Source: Nitrososphaerota archaeon (GTDB lineage Archaea > Thermoproteota > Nitrososphaeria > Nitrososphaerales > UBA183). From it: 64,000 bases of DNA. A model generated the notes under the pieces. It was not told the DNA's origin, did not search any database, and worked only from the letters and a program-made list of their open reading frames with translations. Made by a program: the position numbers and the translations under genes. Below are positions 35,317-44,490 of this stretch, one piece after another (the stretch's first letter is position 1; each line of letters begins with the position of its first letter). The stretch spans positions 54,782 through 118,781 of the forward strand of contig DAHXUN010000007.1 in NCBI GenBank assembly GCA_027386095.1, in the 5' to 3' direction.

Positions 35317-35896
35317 AGAAGACCCCGCCCGGCCAGGCCGAGCCCCTCTCAGTCCGCATCGACAGCTCGGACCCCTTCACCTCGACGGACGCCGCTATAT
35401 CAGAGAGCCCCGATATCGACCTCGCCGTCCCGAGCCTCCCGAAGCCCTCGCGCCTGTACATGCCGAGGATGACGGCCTTCGAGTTCGTCTTGGCAAGGTA
35501 TGACAGGCCGGCCAGCGCGAACCCCAACCGCCTGCCCCGGGAGCGGCCGTCGTCGAGGGAGAAGAGGTGGTAGAGGGTGTTGAGGCTGTCCAAGATGAGG
35601 GCGCCCTGGGGGGCGACGAAGAGCTGGGAGACCTCCGCTTCGATGTCAGAGCCCGGGGCGGGGACCCTCAGCGTCCACGAGTCGGCTTCGGCGGGGGAGG
35701 GCGTCAGGACCGAGTCGGCGTGGGAGGAGTAGAAGGCGTCGAGGTCCAAGACCGCGGCCGCCATCCCTGAAGCCCCCAGCAGGCCGGCGAGGGTCCTGGC
35801 GAAGGCTAGGTTGTCCTGCCTCTCTGCGAACAGAAAGGTGGCGGTCTTCCCCAGGAGCGGCTCGAGGAAAGACCGCGACCCCTGGGCTGCGCTCAT
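35300..35896 (-). CDS. RecA/KaiC-fold-like protein lacking Walker A
   Basis: 198 residues. ALILDSLNTLYHLFSLDDGRSRGRRLGFALAGLSYLAKTNSKAVILGMYR resembles the Walker B strand and following core of RecA/RadB-like ATPases (ILDSLN as the hydrophobic-D strand), but the N-terminal strand that should carry GxxxxGK[ST] reads TATFLFAERQDNLAF, with no P-loop. It may be an ATPase relic with a structural or DNA-repair partner role. ATG 35896, with a CCTTATAGC box about 28 nt upstream. Its 3' end overlaps the convergent membrane-protein gene. Confidence 0.5.
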   Translation of the reverse strand: MSAAQGSRSFLEPLLGKTATFLFAERQDNLAFARTLAGLLGASGMAAAVLDLDAFYSSHADSVLTPSPAEADSWTLRVPAPGSDIEAEVSQLFVAPQGALILDSLNTLYHLFSLDDGRSRGRRLGFALAGLSYLAKTNSKAVILGMYRREGFGRLGTARSISGLSDIAASVEVKGSELSMRTERGSAWPGGVFSTRIP

Positions 35897-36039
35897 TCGC
35901 GCCCTTCGATGATTGAACCGCTATAAGGCATCGCCGGGGTTCCTTCAATGAGGCCTGACTGAGTCGGTCGGCCAAGGGCCGCGTGACCCTGCGCGGCGTT
36001 CTGTCAGGACAAACGGCATAAATCACTGCGAGCGGGCCT

Positions 36040-37779
36040 ATGACGACCATGACAAAGAAAGTAGCAGACATCATCGTCGATTCTCTGGTTTCTCAGGGGG
36101 TGGAACGGGTGTACGGGGTGGTGGGCGACTCCCTCAATGGGATAGTCAACGCCATCCGCGCCAGGGGCGGCGAGATTGAATGGGTTGGGGTCCGCCATGA
36201 GGAGACTGCAGCTTTCGCTGCCGGCGCGGAAGCACGCCTGACCGGGAAGCTCGCGGTATGCGCTGGGAGCTGCGGGCCGGGGAACATGCACCTGATCAAC
36301 GGCCTCTACGACTGCTACAGGAACCGAGTGCCCGTCCTCGCCATCGCCTCCCACATCCCGAGCAGGGAGATCGGCAGCGGCTACTTCCAGGAGACGCACC
36401 CGGAGCTGCTGTTCAAGGAGTGCTCCCTATACTGCGAACTGGTCTCCCACCCCGAGCAGATCTGCAGGGTGCTCGAGATCGCGATGCGGACGGCTGTCGC
36501 CGAGGGAGGCGTGTCGGTGCTGGTGATTCCGGGGGATGTAGCCCTCCTCGACTCGACGACCCAGCGGCCGGTCCCTTCCTTCGAAAGGCCGTCCCCGTCC
36601 GTCCGCCCCTCCGATGCTGAGCTACGTAAGGCCGCTGACATCCTCAACTCATGCTCGAAGGTCACGATCCTCGGAGGGGCGGGGTGCGAGGGGGCCCACT
36701 CCGAGCTGGTCGAAGTCGCTGGGGTGCTGAACGCCCCGATAGTGCACGCCATGAGGGGGAAGGAGTTCATCGAATGCGACAACCCCTACGACGTGGGGAT
36801 GACCGGGCTCCTGGGGTTCTCGTCGGGGTACTACGCCATGATGGACTCCGACGCTCTCCTCATGCTGGGGACCGACTTCCCGTACCAGCAGTTCTACCCT
36901 CCCGGAGCTAAAGTGATCCAGGTCGACGTCAGGGGAGGGCAGATTGGGAGGAGGACCAAGGTCGACCTCGGCCTGGTGGGGGACGTCAGGACGACCCTCT
37001 CGGCGTTGAAGCCGCTTCTGTCTCCGAACAAGGGGGGAGAAGGTCACCTGAAGGCCAGCCTGGACCACTACCGGAAGGCCAGGGACGAGCTCGATTCCCT
37101 CGCCGTCGGGAAGCCGGGGAAGGCACCGATACACCCCCAGTACGTCGCGAGGGTGGCCAACGAGGTCGCGGCCGACGACGCCATATTCACCTGTGATGTG
37201 GGGACCCCCACCATCTGGGCGGCGCGGTACCTGAGGATGAACGGGAGGCGCAGGCTGCTGGGGTCATTCTCCCATGGCTCTATGGCAGCGGCCCTCCCAC
37301 TGGCGATCGGGGCGCAGAAGGCGTTCCCTGGGAGGCAGGTGGTCTCCTTCTCGGGGGACGGGGGGATCGCGATGCTGCTGGGGGACGTACTCACCCTCAA
37401 GCAGCAGAGCCTCCCCGTGAAGGTGGTGGTCTTCAACAATGGCGCCCTCGCCTTCGTCGAGCTCGAGATGAAGGCGGCAGGGATGCTGGAGCATGGTACT
37501 GAGCTCCTCAACCCTGACTTCGCTAAGGTGGCCGAGGCCGCGGGCCTTCTCGGCCTGCGAGCCGAGCTGCCGGAGCAGGTGGAGCCCATGCTGAGGCAGA
37601 TGCTGCAGCACCCCGGTCCCGCGCTCCTCGACGTCGTGGTAAACCGCCAGGAGCTCTCGATCCCGCCGAGCCTGAAGCTAGAGGAGCTCAGAGGGATGAC
37701 CCTCTACATGGCCAAAGCGGTCCTCAATGGGCGCGGGGACGAGGTCCTCGACCTGGCACGGACCAACCTCTTCAGGTAG
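36040..37779 (+). CDS. TPP-dependent pyruvate oxidase / pyruvate:quinone oxidoreductase-like
   Basis: 579 residues. N-terminal Pyr domain: GVERVYGVVGDSLNGIVNAI then WVGVRHEETAAFAAGAEA with the catalytic Glu near 54. Central FAD/Rossmann-like domain about 190-340. C-terminal PP domain: FSGDGGIAMLLGDVLTLKQ...VVFNNG, the GDG-x(~25)-NN TPP motif. Pyruvate oxidase PoxB uses this layout; acetolactate synthase is an alternative, but there is no small regulatory subunit nearby. A GCATAAATC box near 36014 precedes ATG 36040 by about 26 nt. Confidence 0.85.
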   Translation: MTTMTKKVADIIVDSLVSQGVERVYGVVGDSLNGIVNAIRARGGEIEWVGVRHEETAAFAAGAEARLTGKLAVCAGSCGPGNMHLINGLYDCYRNRVPVLAIASHIPSREIGSGYFQETHPELLFKECSLYCELVSHPEQICRVLEIAMRTAVAEGGVSVLVIPGDVALLDSTTQRPVPSFERPSPSVRPSDAELRKAADILNSCSKVTILGGAGCEGAHSELVEVAGVLNAPIVHAMRGKEFIECDNPYDVGMTGLLGFSSGYYAMMDSDALLMLGTDFPYQQFYPPGAKVIQVDVRGGQIGRRTKVDLGLVGDVRTTLSALKPLLSPNKGGEGHLKASLDHYRKARDELDSLAVGKPGKAPIHPQYVARVANEVAADDAIFTCDVGTPTIWAARYLRMNGRRRLLGSFSHGSMAAALPLAIGAQKAFPGRQVVSFSGDGGIAMLLGDVLTLKQQSLPVKVVVFNNGALAFVELEMKAAGMLEHGTELLNPDFAKVAEAAGLLGLRAELPEQVEPMLRQMLQHPGPALLDVVVNRQELSIPPSLKLEELRGMTLYMAKAVLNGRGDEVLDLARTNLFR

Positions 37780-37848
37780 GGCCGAAGCCAGGATGGTCCG
37801 TCGCAACGCCGGCTAACATTCATAACCCCAGCTCCCCCGATTTCGGCC

Positions 37849-38832
37849 ATGGAGTTCGTCAGGATGGGCCAGACTGGCCTCAGGGTGTCGCGGATCTGCC
37901 TGGGGTGCATGTCGTTCGGAACGGGGGACGACTGGAGGGTCGACGGCGAGGCGGCGAAGAAGGTTCTCTCGCGCGCCTGGGACCTGGGGATTAACTTCTA
38001 CGACACCGCGAACGTGTATTCGAACGGCAGGTCGGAGGAGATAGTCGGGGAGTTCCTCGACGGCCGCCGGGACGACGCGGTGCTGGCCACCAAGGTCCGC
38101 GGAGAGATGGGGCCGGGACCGAACCAGCACGGGCTGTCGAGGGCCCACATAATGTGGCAGCTGAGGGAGTCGCTCAGGAGGCTGAAGACGGACCACGTCG
38201 ACCTCTACCAGATCCACAGGTGGGACTACGATACCCCGATCGAGGAGACGCTCTCGACGATGACCGACCTGGTCAGCCAGGGGAAGGTGCGGTACATTGG
38301 GGCTTCGAGCATGTGGGCGTGGCAGTTCGCCAAGGCCCTCTACACCAGCGATGTGAAGGGGTTCGCGCGCTTCGTCACCATGCAGGACCTCTACAACCTG
38401 CTCTACCGCGAGGAGGAGAGGGAGATGATCCCCCTCTGCAAGGCGGAAGGGGTAGGGCTCATCCCCTGGAGCCCCACCGCCGCAGGGATCCTCTCTGGGA
38501 AGTACTTCGAGAACGGGAAGCTGGTGACCAGGGAGGGCGACAGCAAGCGGATCAGCCCGGGGTCCATGGGCCACATGCGCTACGTCGGGAAGCCCCAGAA
38601 CGACCAGATAGTGGGGAGGCTGGTCGAGCTCGCGAAGCAGAAGGGGGCGACCCCCAACCAGGTGGCCCTGGCGTGGCTGCTGAAGAAGGGGGTGACGGCG
38701 CCGATCATCGGCACGTCCAAGGTGGAGCACCTCGAGGAGATGGTCGGGGCCGTGGACGTGAAGCTCACAGACGACGAGGCGAAACACCTGGAGGAGCCCT
38801 ATGTCCCCCAGCCAGTGATCGGGTTCACCTAG
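37849..38832 (+). CDS. aldo/keto reductase
   Basis: 327 residues. The tetrad is visible: D and Y in FYDTANVYSNGRSEE, K in LATKVRGE, H in YQIHRWDYDTP. GAMSFG-type start (CLGCMSFGTGDDW) and IGTSKVEHLEEMV are family blocks. NADPH-dependent reduction of aldehydes or ketones; substrate unknown. Closest in layout to the AKR11/12-like oxidoreductases (YajO-like). Confidence 0.92.
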   Translation: MEFVRMGQTGLRVSRICLGCMSFGTGDDWRVDGEAAKKVLSRAWDLGINFYDTANVYSNGRSEEIVGEFLDGRRDDAVLATKVRGEMGPGPNQHGLSRAHIMWQLRESLRRLKTDHVDLYQIHRWDYDTPIEETLSTMTDLVSQGKVRYIGASSMWAWQFAKALYTSDVKGFARFVTMQDLYNLLYREEEREMIPLCKAEGVGLIPWSPTAAGILSGKYFENGKLVTREGDSKRISPGSMGHMRYVGKPQNDQIVGRLVELAKQKGATPNQVALAWLLKKGVTAPIIGTSKVEHLEEMVGAVDVKLTDDEAKHLEEPYVPQPVIGFT

Positions 38833-38856
38833 GCCTACGCATGGGTTGGCGGCCGG

Positions 38857-39672
38857 TCAGCCTCTTCTCCTGAGAACCACGAGCATGTGCTCGCTCACCC
38901 CGACGACCGAGGGGTGGGCGCAGGTCTTGTAGTGGGTCTCGAGCCAGACCCTCCACCTGCGGGGGTCCTTCGCCAGCCTGTTCACTTCTTCTCTGTGGAC
39001 AGAGCCGACCCCTTCGAGCCCCACCATCGCCAGGACCTCGACCCCCCTGACTCCCTCGGCCTCCGCTCTCAGCTCTTCGGGGAGGAAGAAGTGAGTCGCC
39101 GTGAAACCGCGCCCTCCGAGGTAGTCTCCGCTGTCTCGTATCTTCTTGAAGAGGGGGAGCTGGACTTCGTCCGGGAAGTACTTGAGCGCCGTGGCGATCA
39201 TGGCCAGCCGGCTCATCACTGAGACGAAGATTGGCGAGCGGGCCTTCCCGACCCTGGCCAGCTCGGCCATCGCCTTCCTCCTGTCCTCGCCCTTCATCAC
39301 GTGAGACAGCGGTCCACCGAGGCAGAGCACCGCGTCGAAGTAGCCGTCAGGGAACCGCGCCAGGTCCACTATGGACCCTTCCACGGCCGTGACCTTGCTG
39401 CCGAGCCCTTCTCTCCTGACCCGCCCCTCTGCGAACCTGAGATTCGCAGGGGCGTAGTCGAGCAGGACAACGTCGTAACCCTTCCTGGCCAGCTCGATCG
39501 CGTACCTGCCGGGGCCGCCCCCTGCGTCCAGGATCAGCCCGTTCTTCGGCAGATACCTCCTGAGGAACTCCAGAGTCGTGTCGAACTCCAGCCGGTGGTA
39601 GGGGTCTGACTGGAGCCTGGCCCACTCCTCCTTCACGTTCCCAGAGTAGAACCGTCTTACCGACCGCGTCAT
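38857..39672 (-). CDS. class I SAM-dependent methyltransferase
   Basis: 271 residues. LILDAGGGPGRYAIELARKGYDVVLLDYAPANL gives motifs I and II (GGGPG; acidic LLD), and FDAVLCLGGPLSHVMKGEDR is motif IV-like. The C-terminal part (FTATHFFLPEELRAEAEGV ... SEHMLVVLRRRG) is typical of small-molecule methyltransferases (UbiE/COQ5-like). A CTATAATAC box lies about 30 nt before ATG 39672. Convergent with the aldo/keto reductase gene. Confidence 0.88.
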   Translation of the reverse strand: MTRSVRRFYSGNVKEEWARLQSDPYHRLEFDTTLEFLRRYLPKNGLILDAGGGPGRYAIELARKGYDVVLLDYAPANLRFAEGRVRREGLGSKVTAVEGSIVDLARFPDGYFDAVLCLGGPLSHVMKGEDRRKAMAELARVGKARSPIFVSVMSRLAMIATALKYFPDEVQLPLFKKIRDSGDYLGGRGFTATHFFLPEELRAEAEGVRGVEVLAMVGLEGVGSVHREEVNRLAKDPRRWRVWLETHYKTCAHPSVVGVSEHMLVVLRRRG

Positions 39673-39789
39673 CGCGACGGCCTGGTTTCGGGACGGCCGT
39701 ATTATAGGTGAATGAAGCGCGGGACGGCCTGGCTCTTCACCCCCTGACGAAATAGCTTTCCACCGCGTCCCCGGGCGTCACCGTCGCTC

Positions 39790-40377
39790 TTGGAGGTCTC
39801 CACACAGGGAAGGAACCTGACCGTGGCCGTCGTCGGAGGGCTCGCGCTTGGGACGGCGCTGGCGTTCGTGAGCGTGGATGGAGTGCCCCTGACGTACCTG
39901 CTCCTCCAGTTCAACGGCCTTGTGCTGAAGGGATGGGCGTGGCAGCTCGTCACGTCGATAATCGTCGCGCCCCCGACCTGGTCAGGCGTCCTAGATGTCG
40001 GATTCAACGCCATGGCGTTGGTCTGGCTCGACGGCTTCTTCACCCTGGCTTACAGCAAGAACCAGTACTACGCGGTCTTCCTGCTGACGGGAATCGCTGG
40101 CAACGTCGTGAGCCTTGCCAATGGGCCGAGGGCCGCGAGCTTCGGAGCCTCGGGCGGGATCTTCGGGCTCCTCGCGGGGGTCATCTCATTCGACGTGGTC
40201 ACGAGCAGGAAGCCCGACTTCACCCTCATCGCCTGGTTCGTGGCCGTCTTCCTGGTCAGCAGCTTCCTGTTCGCCTCTGTGGACTGGCTGGCCCACCTGG
40301 GAGGGGCGCTGGTTGGACTTGGGCTGGGGTGCGTCATAGGAGCCCGCAGAAGGGGAGACGAGCCTGGGTCCCAGTAG
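39790..40377 (+). CDS. rhomboid-family intramembrane protease
   Basis: 195 residues, six membrane segments. ASFGASGGIFGLLAG carries the catalytic Ser of GxSG, and DWLAHLGGALVGLGLGC carries the catalytic His of the AH motif. LKGWAWQLVTSIIV is the L1-loop region. It cleaves membrane proteins within the lipid bilayer. The start is TTG 39790, about 35 nt below a GAAATAGC box; there is no ATG before the first membrane segment. Confidence 0.85.
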   Translation: MEVSTQGRNLTVAVVGGLALGTALAFVSVDGVPLTYLLLQFNGLVLKGWAWQLVTSIIVAPPTWSGVLDVGFNAMALVWLDGFFTLAYSKNQYYAVFLLTGIAGNVVSLANGPRAASFGASGGIFGLLAGVISFDVVTSRKPDFTLIAWFVAVFLVSSFLFASVDWLAHLGGALVGLGLGCVIGARRRGDEPGSQ

Positions 40378-40658
40378 CTGGCGCCCGGGAGGGCCATCGC
40401 ACATGGGCGTCGGCTGCTAGGTCTCCGTCGGGTTACTGAGCCCAGTTCCATGAGACGTCGGTCCCAGCGGTCGCGGCCTCCATGTTAGTCCGCGCGACAT
40501 CAGCGGGCTATTCCATCGGGGTGCTCCGAATCAGTCCCGGCAGGCTTTCGTGGGACCTGGAACCATGCTCGCGCCTCGGTGGGGCGCGAGACCTGGAGAG
40601 TCCGGCCAGCCTCTGCTGCGGCGCTCACTTTTTCTATCCGCAGGCGCCCCATCCCCCC

Positions 40659-41063
40659 ATGCGTTTTGAAGAGACGAAGAAGTTCGAAGGCGACCCTTCG
40701 GAAGTATGGAAGAGGGCGTCCACCATCGGCGACATCCCGAAGTACTGGCATGGGACACGGACCCTCGAGGTGGTGGGGGAGGACGGAGGCGTTGCCCACG
40801 CGAAGATCAAGTTCGCTTTCGGCGGGTCGGGTGAGGCTGACATCTCCAAGGACGAGGGGAGACGGGTCCTGACCATCGCCTACACGTCGGGGCCGTTCAC
40901 GGGGAAGCAGACTGTCGGAGTGGAAGGCGGACAAGTGGTCGCCGCCTGGGACGTCGAGTTCAAGGGGGTCTTCCGAATCGCGTCGAGATGGAACGAGGGC
41001 CACTTCAAGTCTGGGACGGTGCACGCTCTGGAGAGGCTGACCGGGCAGGAAAGCCCGGCGTAG
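40659..41063 (+). CDS. SRPBCC/START-like protein
   Basis: 134 residues. MRFEETKKFEGDPSEVWKRASTIGDIPKYWHGT is the opening strand-helix of the START/Bet v1 fold, followed by five or six strands and a final long helix (NEGHFKSGTVHALERL). Such proteins bind hydrophobic ligands or act as small cyclases/coenzyme Q-binding proteins. ATG 40659 follows a CTTTTTCTATCC stretch by about 27 nt; the upstream frame is open but not protein-like. Confidence 0.7.
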   Translation: MRFEETKKFEGDPSEVWKRASTIGDIPKYWHGTRTLEVVGEDGGVAHAKIKFAFGGSGEADISKDEGRRVLTIAYTSGPFTGKQTVGVEGGQVVAAWDVEFKGVFRIASRWNEGHFKSGTVHALERLTGQESPA

Positions 41064-41438
41064 CCCCGGACTACCAAACGGCCCCGGCCGCTAGCAGCGT
41101 GGACCGGTCGCCGATCGTTCGTCTCGGTATGGGAAGGGCAATGGCTGGCGACCCAGATTCCAAAGGTTGAGGCTCGCTTTACCTCTGAAGACGGGCATGT
41201 GAGCATCCCAGAGCACAGAGTCCCTGAGGCTCACGGCTGGCTCCTTGCGAAGTTCGCCCCCGCCGGCCCTCCCCTCCCGCAGGGGGCGGTCGCCCCTCCG
41301 AGGACCCGGCCTGTGTGACCCTGAAGATTTTGAAAGCCGTCGTCGGTGTTCACATCGCTCCTGAACAGCGCGACGTTGCTTCGTCCTTGCCCGAGTTTAG
41401 GCGAGGGTTCATCTACCGGCGCGGACATTCCGGATGTC
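41064..41438. other. intergenic stretch, no gene seen
   Basis: 375 nt between the SRPBCC gene and the glyoxalase gene. No reading frame with protein-like composition, no tRNA cloverleaf and no clear hairpin terminator was found. GC-rich pyrimidine runs near 41265-41290 (CCCTCCCCTCCCGC) are the only notable composition feature. Confidence 0.4.
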
Positions 41439-41813
41439 ATGGACGGTAAGATAACGCACTTCAACCTCGTGGTCAAGAGCCAGGACGCAGCCCTGGAGTT
41501 CTACACCAAGAAAGTGGGTTTCGAGAAGAAGTCTGACGTGACCTCGCCGGAGGGGTACAGGTGGGTCACCGTGGGCCCGAGGGGGCAGGAGCTGGAGCTC
41601 GTCCTCACCCAGGCGGGGGCGAAGGACACTGTGAAGCCGGCTTTCGTCACCATGCAGGTGGACGACTGCCGCAGTGCCGCCGAGGAGCTGATGGCCCGGG
41701 GGGTCCAGTTCACGCAGGAGCCGGAGGAGAATCCCTGGGCCGTGTCGGCCATCTTCGCGGACCCCGACGGCAACCACTTCCAGATGAACCAGTACAATCA
41801 GAGGGGGGCCTGA
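41439..41813 (+). CDS. glyoxalase/VOC family protein
   Basis: 124 residues, one VOC unit of two beta-alpha-beta-beta-beta modules. [26 protein letters not shown] opens it; [13 protein letters not shown] closes it with the metal-ligand Glu/His region ([10 protein letters not shown]). VOC proteins are metal-dependent isomerases, dioxygenases or resistance proteins; substrate unknown. It is followed 5 nt later by a DUF1801-like gene. Confidence 0.85.
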   Translation: MDGKITHFNLVVKSQDAALEFYTKKVGFEKKSDVTSPEGYRWVTVGPRGQELELVLTQAGAKDTVKPAFVTMQVDDCRSAAEELMARGVQFTQEPEENPWAVSAIFADPDGNHFQMNQYNQRGA

Positions 41814-41818
41814 CCGGC

Positions 41819-42241
41819 ATGCCCACCCCGAAGAAGTCGAAGGGATTCACGGACGAAGAGAGGGCCGCTATGAGGGAGCGCGTGAAGGAGCTGAAGGGAG
41901 GCAAGGCCGGCGGCGAGAGCGAGGTCCTCGCCAAGATAGCCGCGATGTCGGAGCCAGACAGGGCCCTGGCGAAGCGGGTCCACGGGCTCGTCAGGGCCAG
42001 CGCACCCTCGCTCACGCCCAAGACCTGGTATGGGATGCCCGCCTACGCCGACGGGGAAGGGAGCGTGGTGTGCCACTTCCAGCCGGCCGAGAAGTTCAAG
42101 ACGAGGTACGCGTCGCTGGGCTTCAGCGACAAGGCGCACCTAGACGAGGGCAACGTGTGGCCGAACTCCTTCGCACTGAAGGGGCTGACGGCGGCCGACG
42201 AGGCGAAGATCAGCGCGCTCTTGAAGAAAGCCGTGGGCTGA
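41819..42241 (+). CDS. DUF1801-like small protein
   Basis: 140 residues. A charged N-terminal part ([19 protein letters not shown]) then [55 protein letters not shown], which matches the DUF1801/YdhG fold pattern (WYGMPAY..., C-terminal strand GFSD). Function unknown. Probably co-transcribed with the VOC gene. Confidence 0.75.
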   Translation: MPTPKKSKGFTDEERAAMRERVKELKGGKAGGESEVLAKIAAMSEPDRALAKRVHGLVRASAPSLTPKTWYGMPAYADGEGSVVCHFQPAEKFKTRYASLGFSDKAHLDEGNVWPNSFALKGLTAADEAKISALLKKAVG

Positions 42242-42441
42242 GGAAGAATCAGAACCCGCGTCCATTCCAGAAGGTGTGGCCCCCTTGCGGGAGATGGATG
42301 AGACCGTCAGGGGCCGGGCGGACGGCTCGAAGAGATGCTGGCTTGAGCATCGGACCCTGAAGCTCGTCTTCGCCACGGCGATGTAGTGTGGGAAGCTAAA
42401 CCTGCACTTCGAAGCTGTCAGGCTGCCCGAGGCGGCTCCTC

Positions 42442-43698
42442 CTAGACCCTGAGCGAACGGACGTCTGAGAACAGGAGCAGGCCGAAGGCGAAGACGGCTG
42501 TGCCGACCGCGGCTAAGATGAAGTCGGCGTTGAGCCCATAGGCTGCGATGATCAGCCCGCCCGCCAGCTGCCCCGCCGGGCTCGCTGCGAAGCTGCCGAC
42601 CTCGTCGATGCTCAGATACCTCCCCAGCACCTCGCGGGGGACGTAGCTCTGGACCCCGGTGAAGAAGGCGGTGTTGCCGAACCCCCCGAATGCCGTCCCC
42701 ACAAAGAGGAAGGCTGCGGCCGTCACGGTCCCGGGGAAGAAGACCAGGCCGAGCATGGCCAGCCCGGTGACCCCCCAGGGGGCCGAGAACCAGACCCCGA
42801 AGCGCCGCTCCGGGTGGAGCCTGCCCACCAGGAGGGAGCCCAGGCCGAAGCCCGCGCCACCCGCTGCGCCCAGGATCCCGAAGACGAAGGCTGACTGGTG
42901 CAGGACGACTGTCACGTATATCACGAGGTACGTGAAGAAGAGGCTCAGGAAGAAGTTCGCACCGAAGGACGACAGCGTCAGCTTCAGGAGGCCCCGCTCC
43001 CCGTTGACGTAGGCGAAACCGCCCCTGAGCTGTTCCATGAACGGAGGTCTCTTCGCCTCGGCGGCCGCCCGCGGCGCGGCCTGGGACGAGAGCGAGACGG
43101 CGACGAAGACTATCATGAGGGCGGAGACGATGTAACTGGCGCCGTTGAGGGCCAGGGTGGCGGCCACCCCGACCAGGGCGATGAGGATGCCCCCCAGGGG
43201 GCTCCCGGCGATGGAGGTGACCTCCTGTGCCGCGGTGAACAGGCCGTTGGCCGCCCCCAGCTGCTCCTTCGCCACGGCCTGGGGCAAGAAGGAGTTGATG
43301 GAGGGACGGAACAGGGACTGGCCCATCCCAAGGAGGAACACCGCGATGAGGACGACATAGAGGCTGAACCCGTAGATGGCAAGGGTGGCCGCGAAGGCTA
43401 TCATCGTGGCGGCACGGAAGGCGTCTGCGACTATCATGAGCCTGAGCTTGCTGTAGCGGTCTGCCAGGGTCCCGGTGAAGATGCCGAAGATGACCCTCGG
43501 GACCACCCCGGCGACCCCGACGAGCCCCACGTCGAGGGCAGAGTTCGTGACGGTGTAGACGAGCCAGTTTATGGCGAGGAGGCCGGCCGCAGACCCGACG
43601 GACGACGCCATGGAGCCGACCCACAGCCCGCCGAAGACCCTCTGGCGGAAGAGGGAGGGGCGCTTCCCGGCGCCTTCTGCGGCAGACTCGCTATCCAT
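42442..43698 (-). CDS. MFS efflux-type transporter
   Basis: 418 residues, about 12 membrane segments. FGIFTGTLADRYSKLRLMIVADAFRA is the MFS motif A region (GxLaDrxxkr) of the drug-efflux (MFS_3, enterobactin-exporter-like) branch; LPQAVAKEQLGAANGLFTAAQE is the TM4-5 block of the same group. The substrate is unknown. It starts at ATG 43698 and is read away from the VOC pair. Confidence 0.9.
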   Translation of the reverse strand: MDSESAAEGAGKRPSLFRQRVFGGLWVGSMASSVGSAAGLLAINWLVYTVTNSALDVGLVGVAGVVPRVIFGIFTGTLADRYSKLRLMIVADAFRAATMIAFAATLAIYGFSLYVVLIAVFLLGMGQSLFRPSINSFLPQAVAKEQLGAANGLFTAAQEVTSIAGSPLGGILIALVGVAATLALNGASYIVSALMIVFVAVSLSSQAAPRAAAEAKRPPFMEQLRGGFAYVNGERGLLKLTLSSFGANFFLSLFFTYLVIYVTVVLHQSAFVFGILGAAGGAGFGLGSLLVGRLHPERRFGVWFSAPWGVTGLAMLGLVFFPGTVTAAAFLFVGTAFGGFGNTAFFTGVQSYVPREVLGRYLSIDEVGSFAASPAGQLAGGLIIAAYGLNADFILAAVGTAVFAFGLLLFSDVRSLRV

Positions 43699-43799
43699 GG
43701 TCTCGTCCCCTCAGACTGCGGGGCATCGGAGCGTGAGGCCTGTCGGAGGGGGCAGATGAACCTCGCTGACAGACCGAGTGGGTTCAGCAGGCACCGCCA

Positions 43800-44336
43800 T
43801 CAAAGTGTGGGCAGCCTGTAGCGCGCACAGATCTCGACCGCCGCCTCCTTGGGCGTCAGGGCCGCGGTGTCGATGTCGAGGCTCCGGGCTCCTGGAACTT
43901 TCGCGTCGAGGTCGTAGCGAGCGAACATGTCGTCGAGTCCTGACTTCGAGGTCAGCTTACCCAGCTCGCTTCTGTCTTTGGCGCCTACCCGCCTCAGGAG
44001 CTCCGCCCGGTCGCAGCGGAGCCGGACAAAGCACACGCTGCCGCTGTACGACTCGACGGTCTTCGTTACACCATCCACGAACTTGTCGTCAACCTCACCG
44101 CCATAGACGAAGGTGAATATCATGTCGACGCCTTCCCTTGCCGCTGCCTCGATGGCCTCCTTCCGAGACAGGTCCACCAGCCTCCAGAATGCGGGAGTCC
44201 CGAATTCGAACAGCGATCTGGCGAAGTCCACAGAGATGTGGTTGTGGAACAGCTTGAATCCTGTCAGCCTGGAGAGCTCCTTTGAGACGGTTAGCTTTCC
44301 AACTGCGGGAGGGCCGTAGATGAAGACGAGTCTCGT
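43800..44336 (-). CDS. P-loop kinase-like protein, apparent ACG start
   Basis: 178 residues when read from ACG 44336: RLVFIYGPPAVGKLTVSKEL is a Walker A of the AAA_33/shikimate-kinase-like group (GPPAVGKLT), followed by GFKLFHNHISVDFA and a C-terminal helical part. The only conventional start in frame, GTG at 44231, would remove the entire P-loop. The codon where Met is expected is ACG (CCC ACG AGA CTC GTC). A CTTTATGC box near 44363-44370 is about 27 nt before that codon, so a leaderless start there is plausible. It is a nucleotide-binding small-molecule kinase of unknown substrate. Confidence 0.75.
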   Translation of the reverse strand, partial: TRLVFIYGPPAVGKLTVSKELSRLTGFKLFHNHISVDFARSLFEFGTPAFWRLVDLSRKEAIEAAAREGVDMIFTFVYGGEVDDKFVDGVTKTVESYSGSVCFVRLRCDRAELLRRVGAKDRSELGKLTSKSGLDDMFARYDLDAKVPGARSLDIDTAALTPKEAAVEICARYRLPTL

Positions 44337-44490
44337 GGGGTGCGTGTCCCCCGGGGCCGTGCATAAAGATTGGTTGCCGTCCTCTCAGGCGAGTCGGCCT
44401 GCGACCCGTCGCCATCCTGGAATCGCCGGTTCGGCTTGACCAGCGTTTCCGACGCCAGTATGAGGGGCAGAATCTATGCCCTTTCCGGGA

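Noticed and set aside
36040..37779. Acetolactate synthase large subunit as the identity of the TPP enzyme
   Set aside because: No regulatory subunit or branched-chain genes adjacent, and the N-terminal block fits pyruvate oxidase better; kept as an alternative only.
38154..38873. 239-codon plus-strand frame
   Set aside because: Shifted frame of the aldo/keto reductase gene.
42140..43624. 494-codon minus-strand frame
   Set aside because: Shifted frame of the MFS gene at 42442-43698; residue use (Arg/Gly/Pro-rich) is a shadow.
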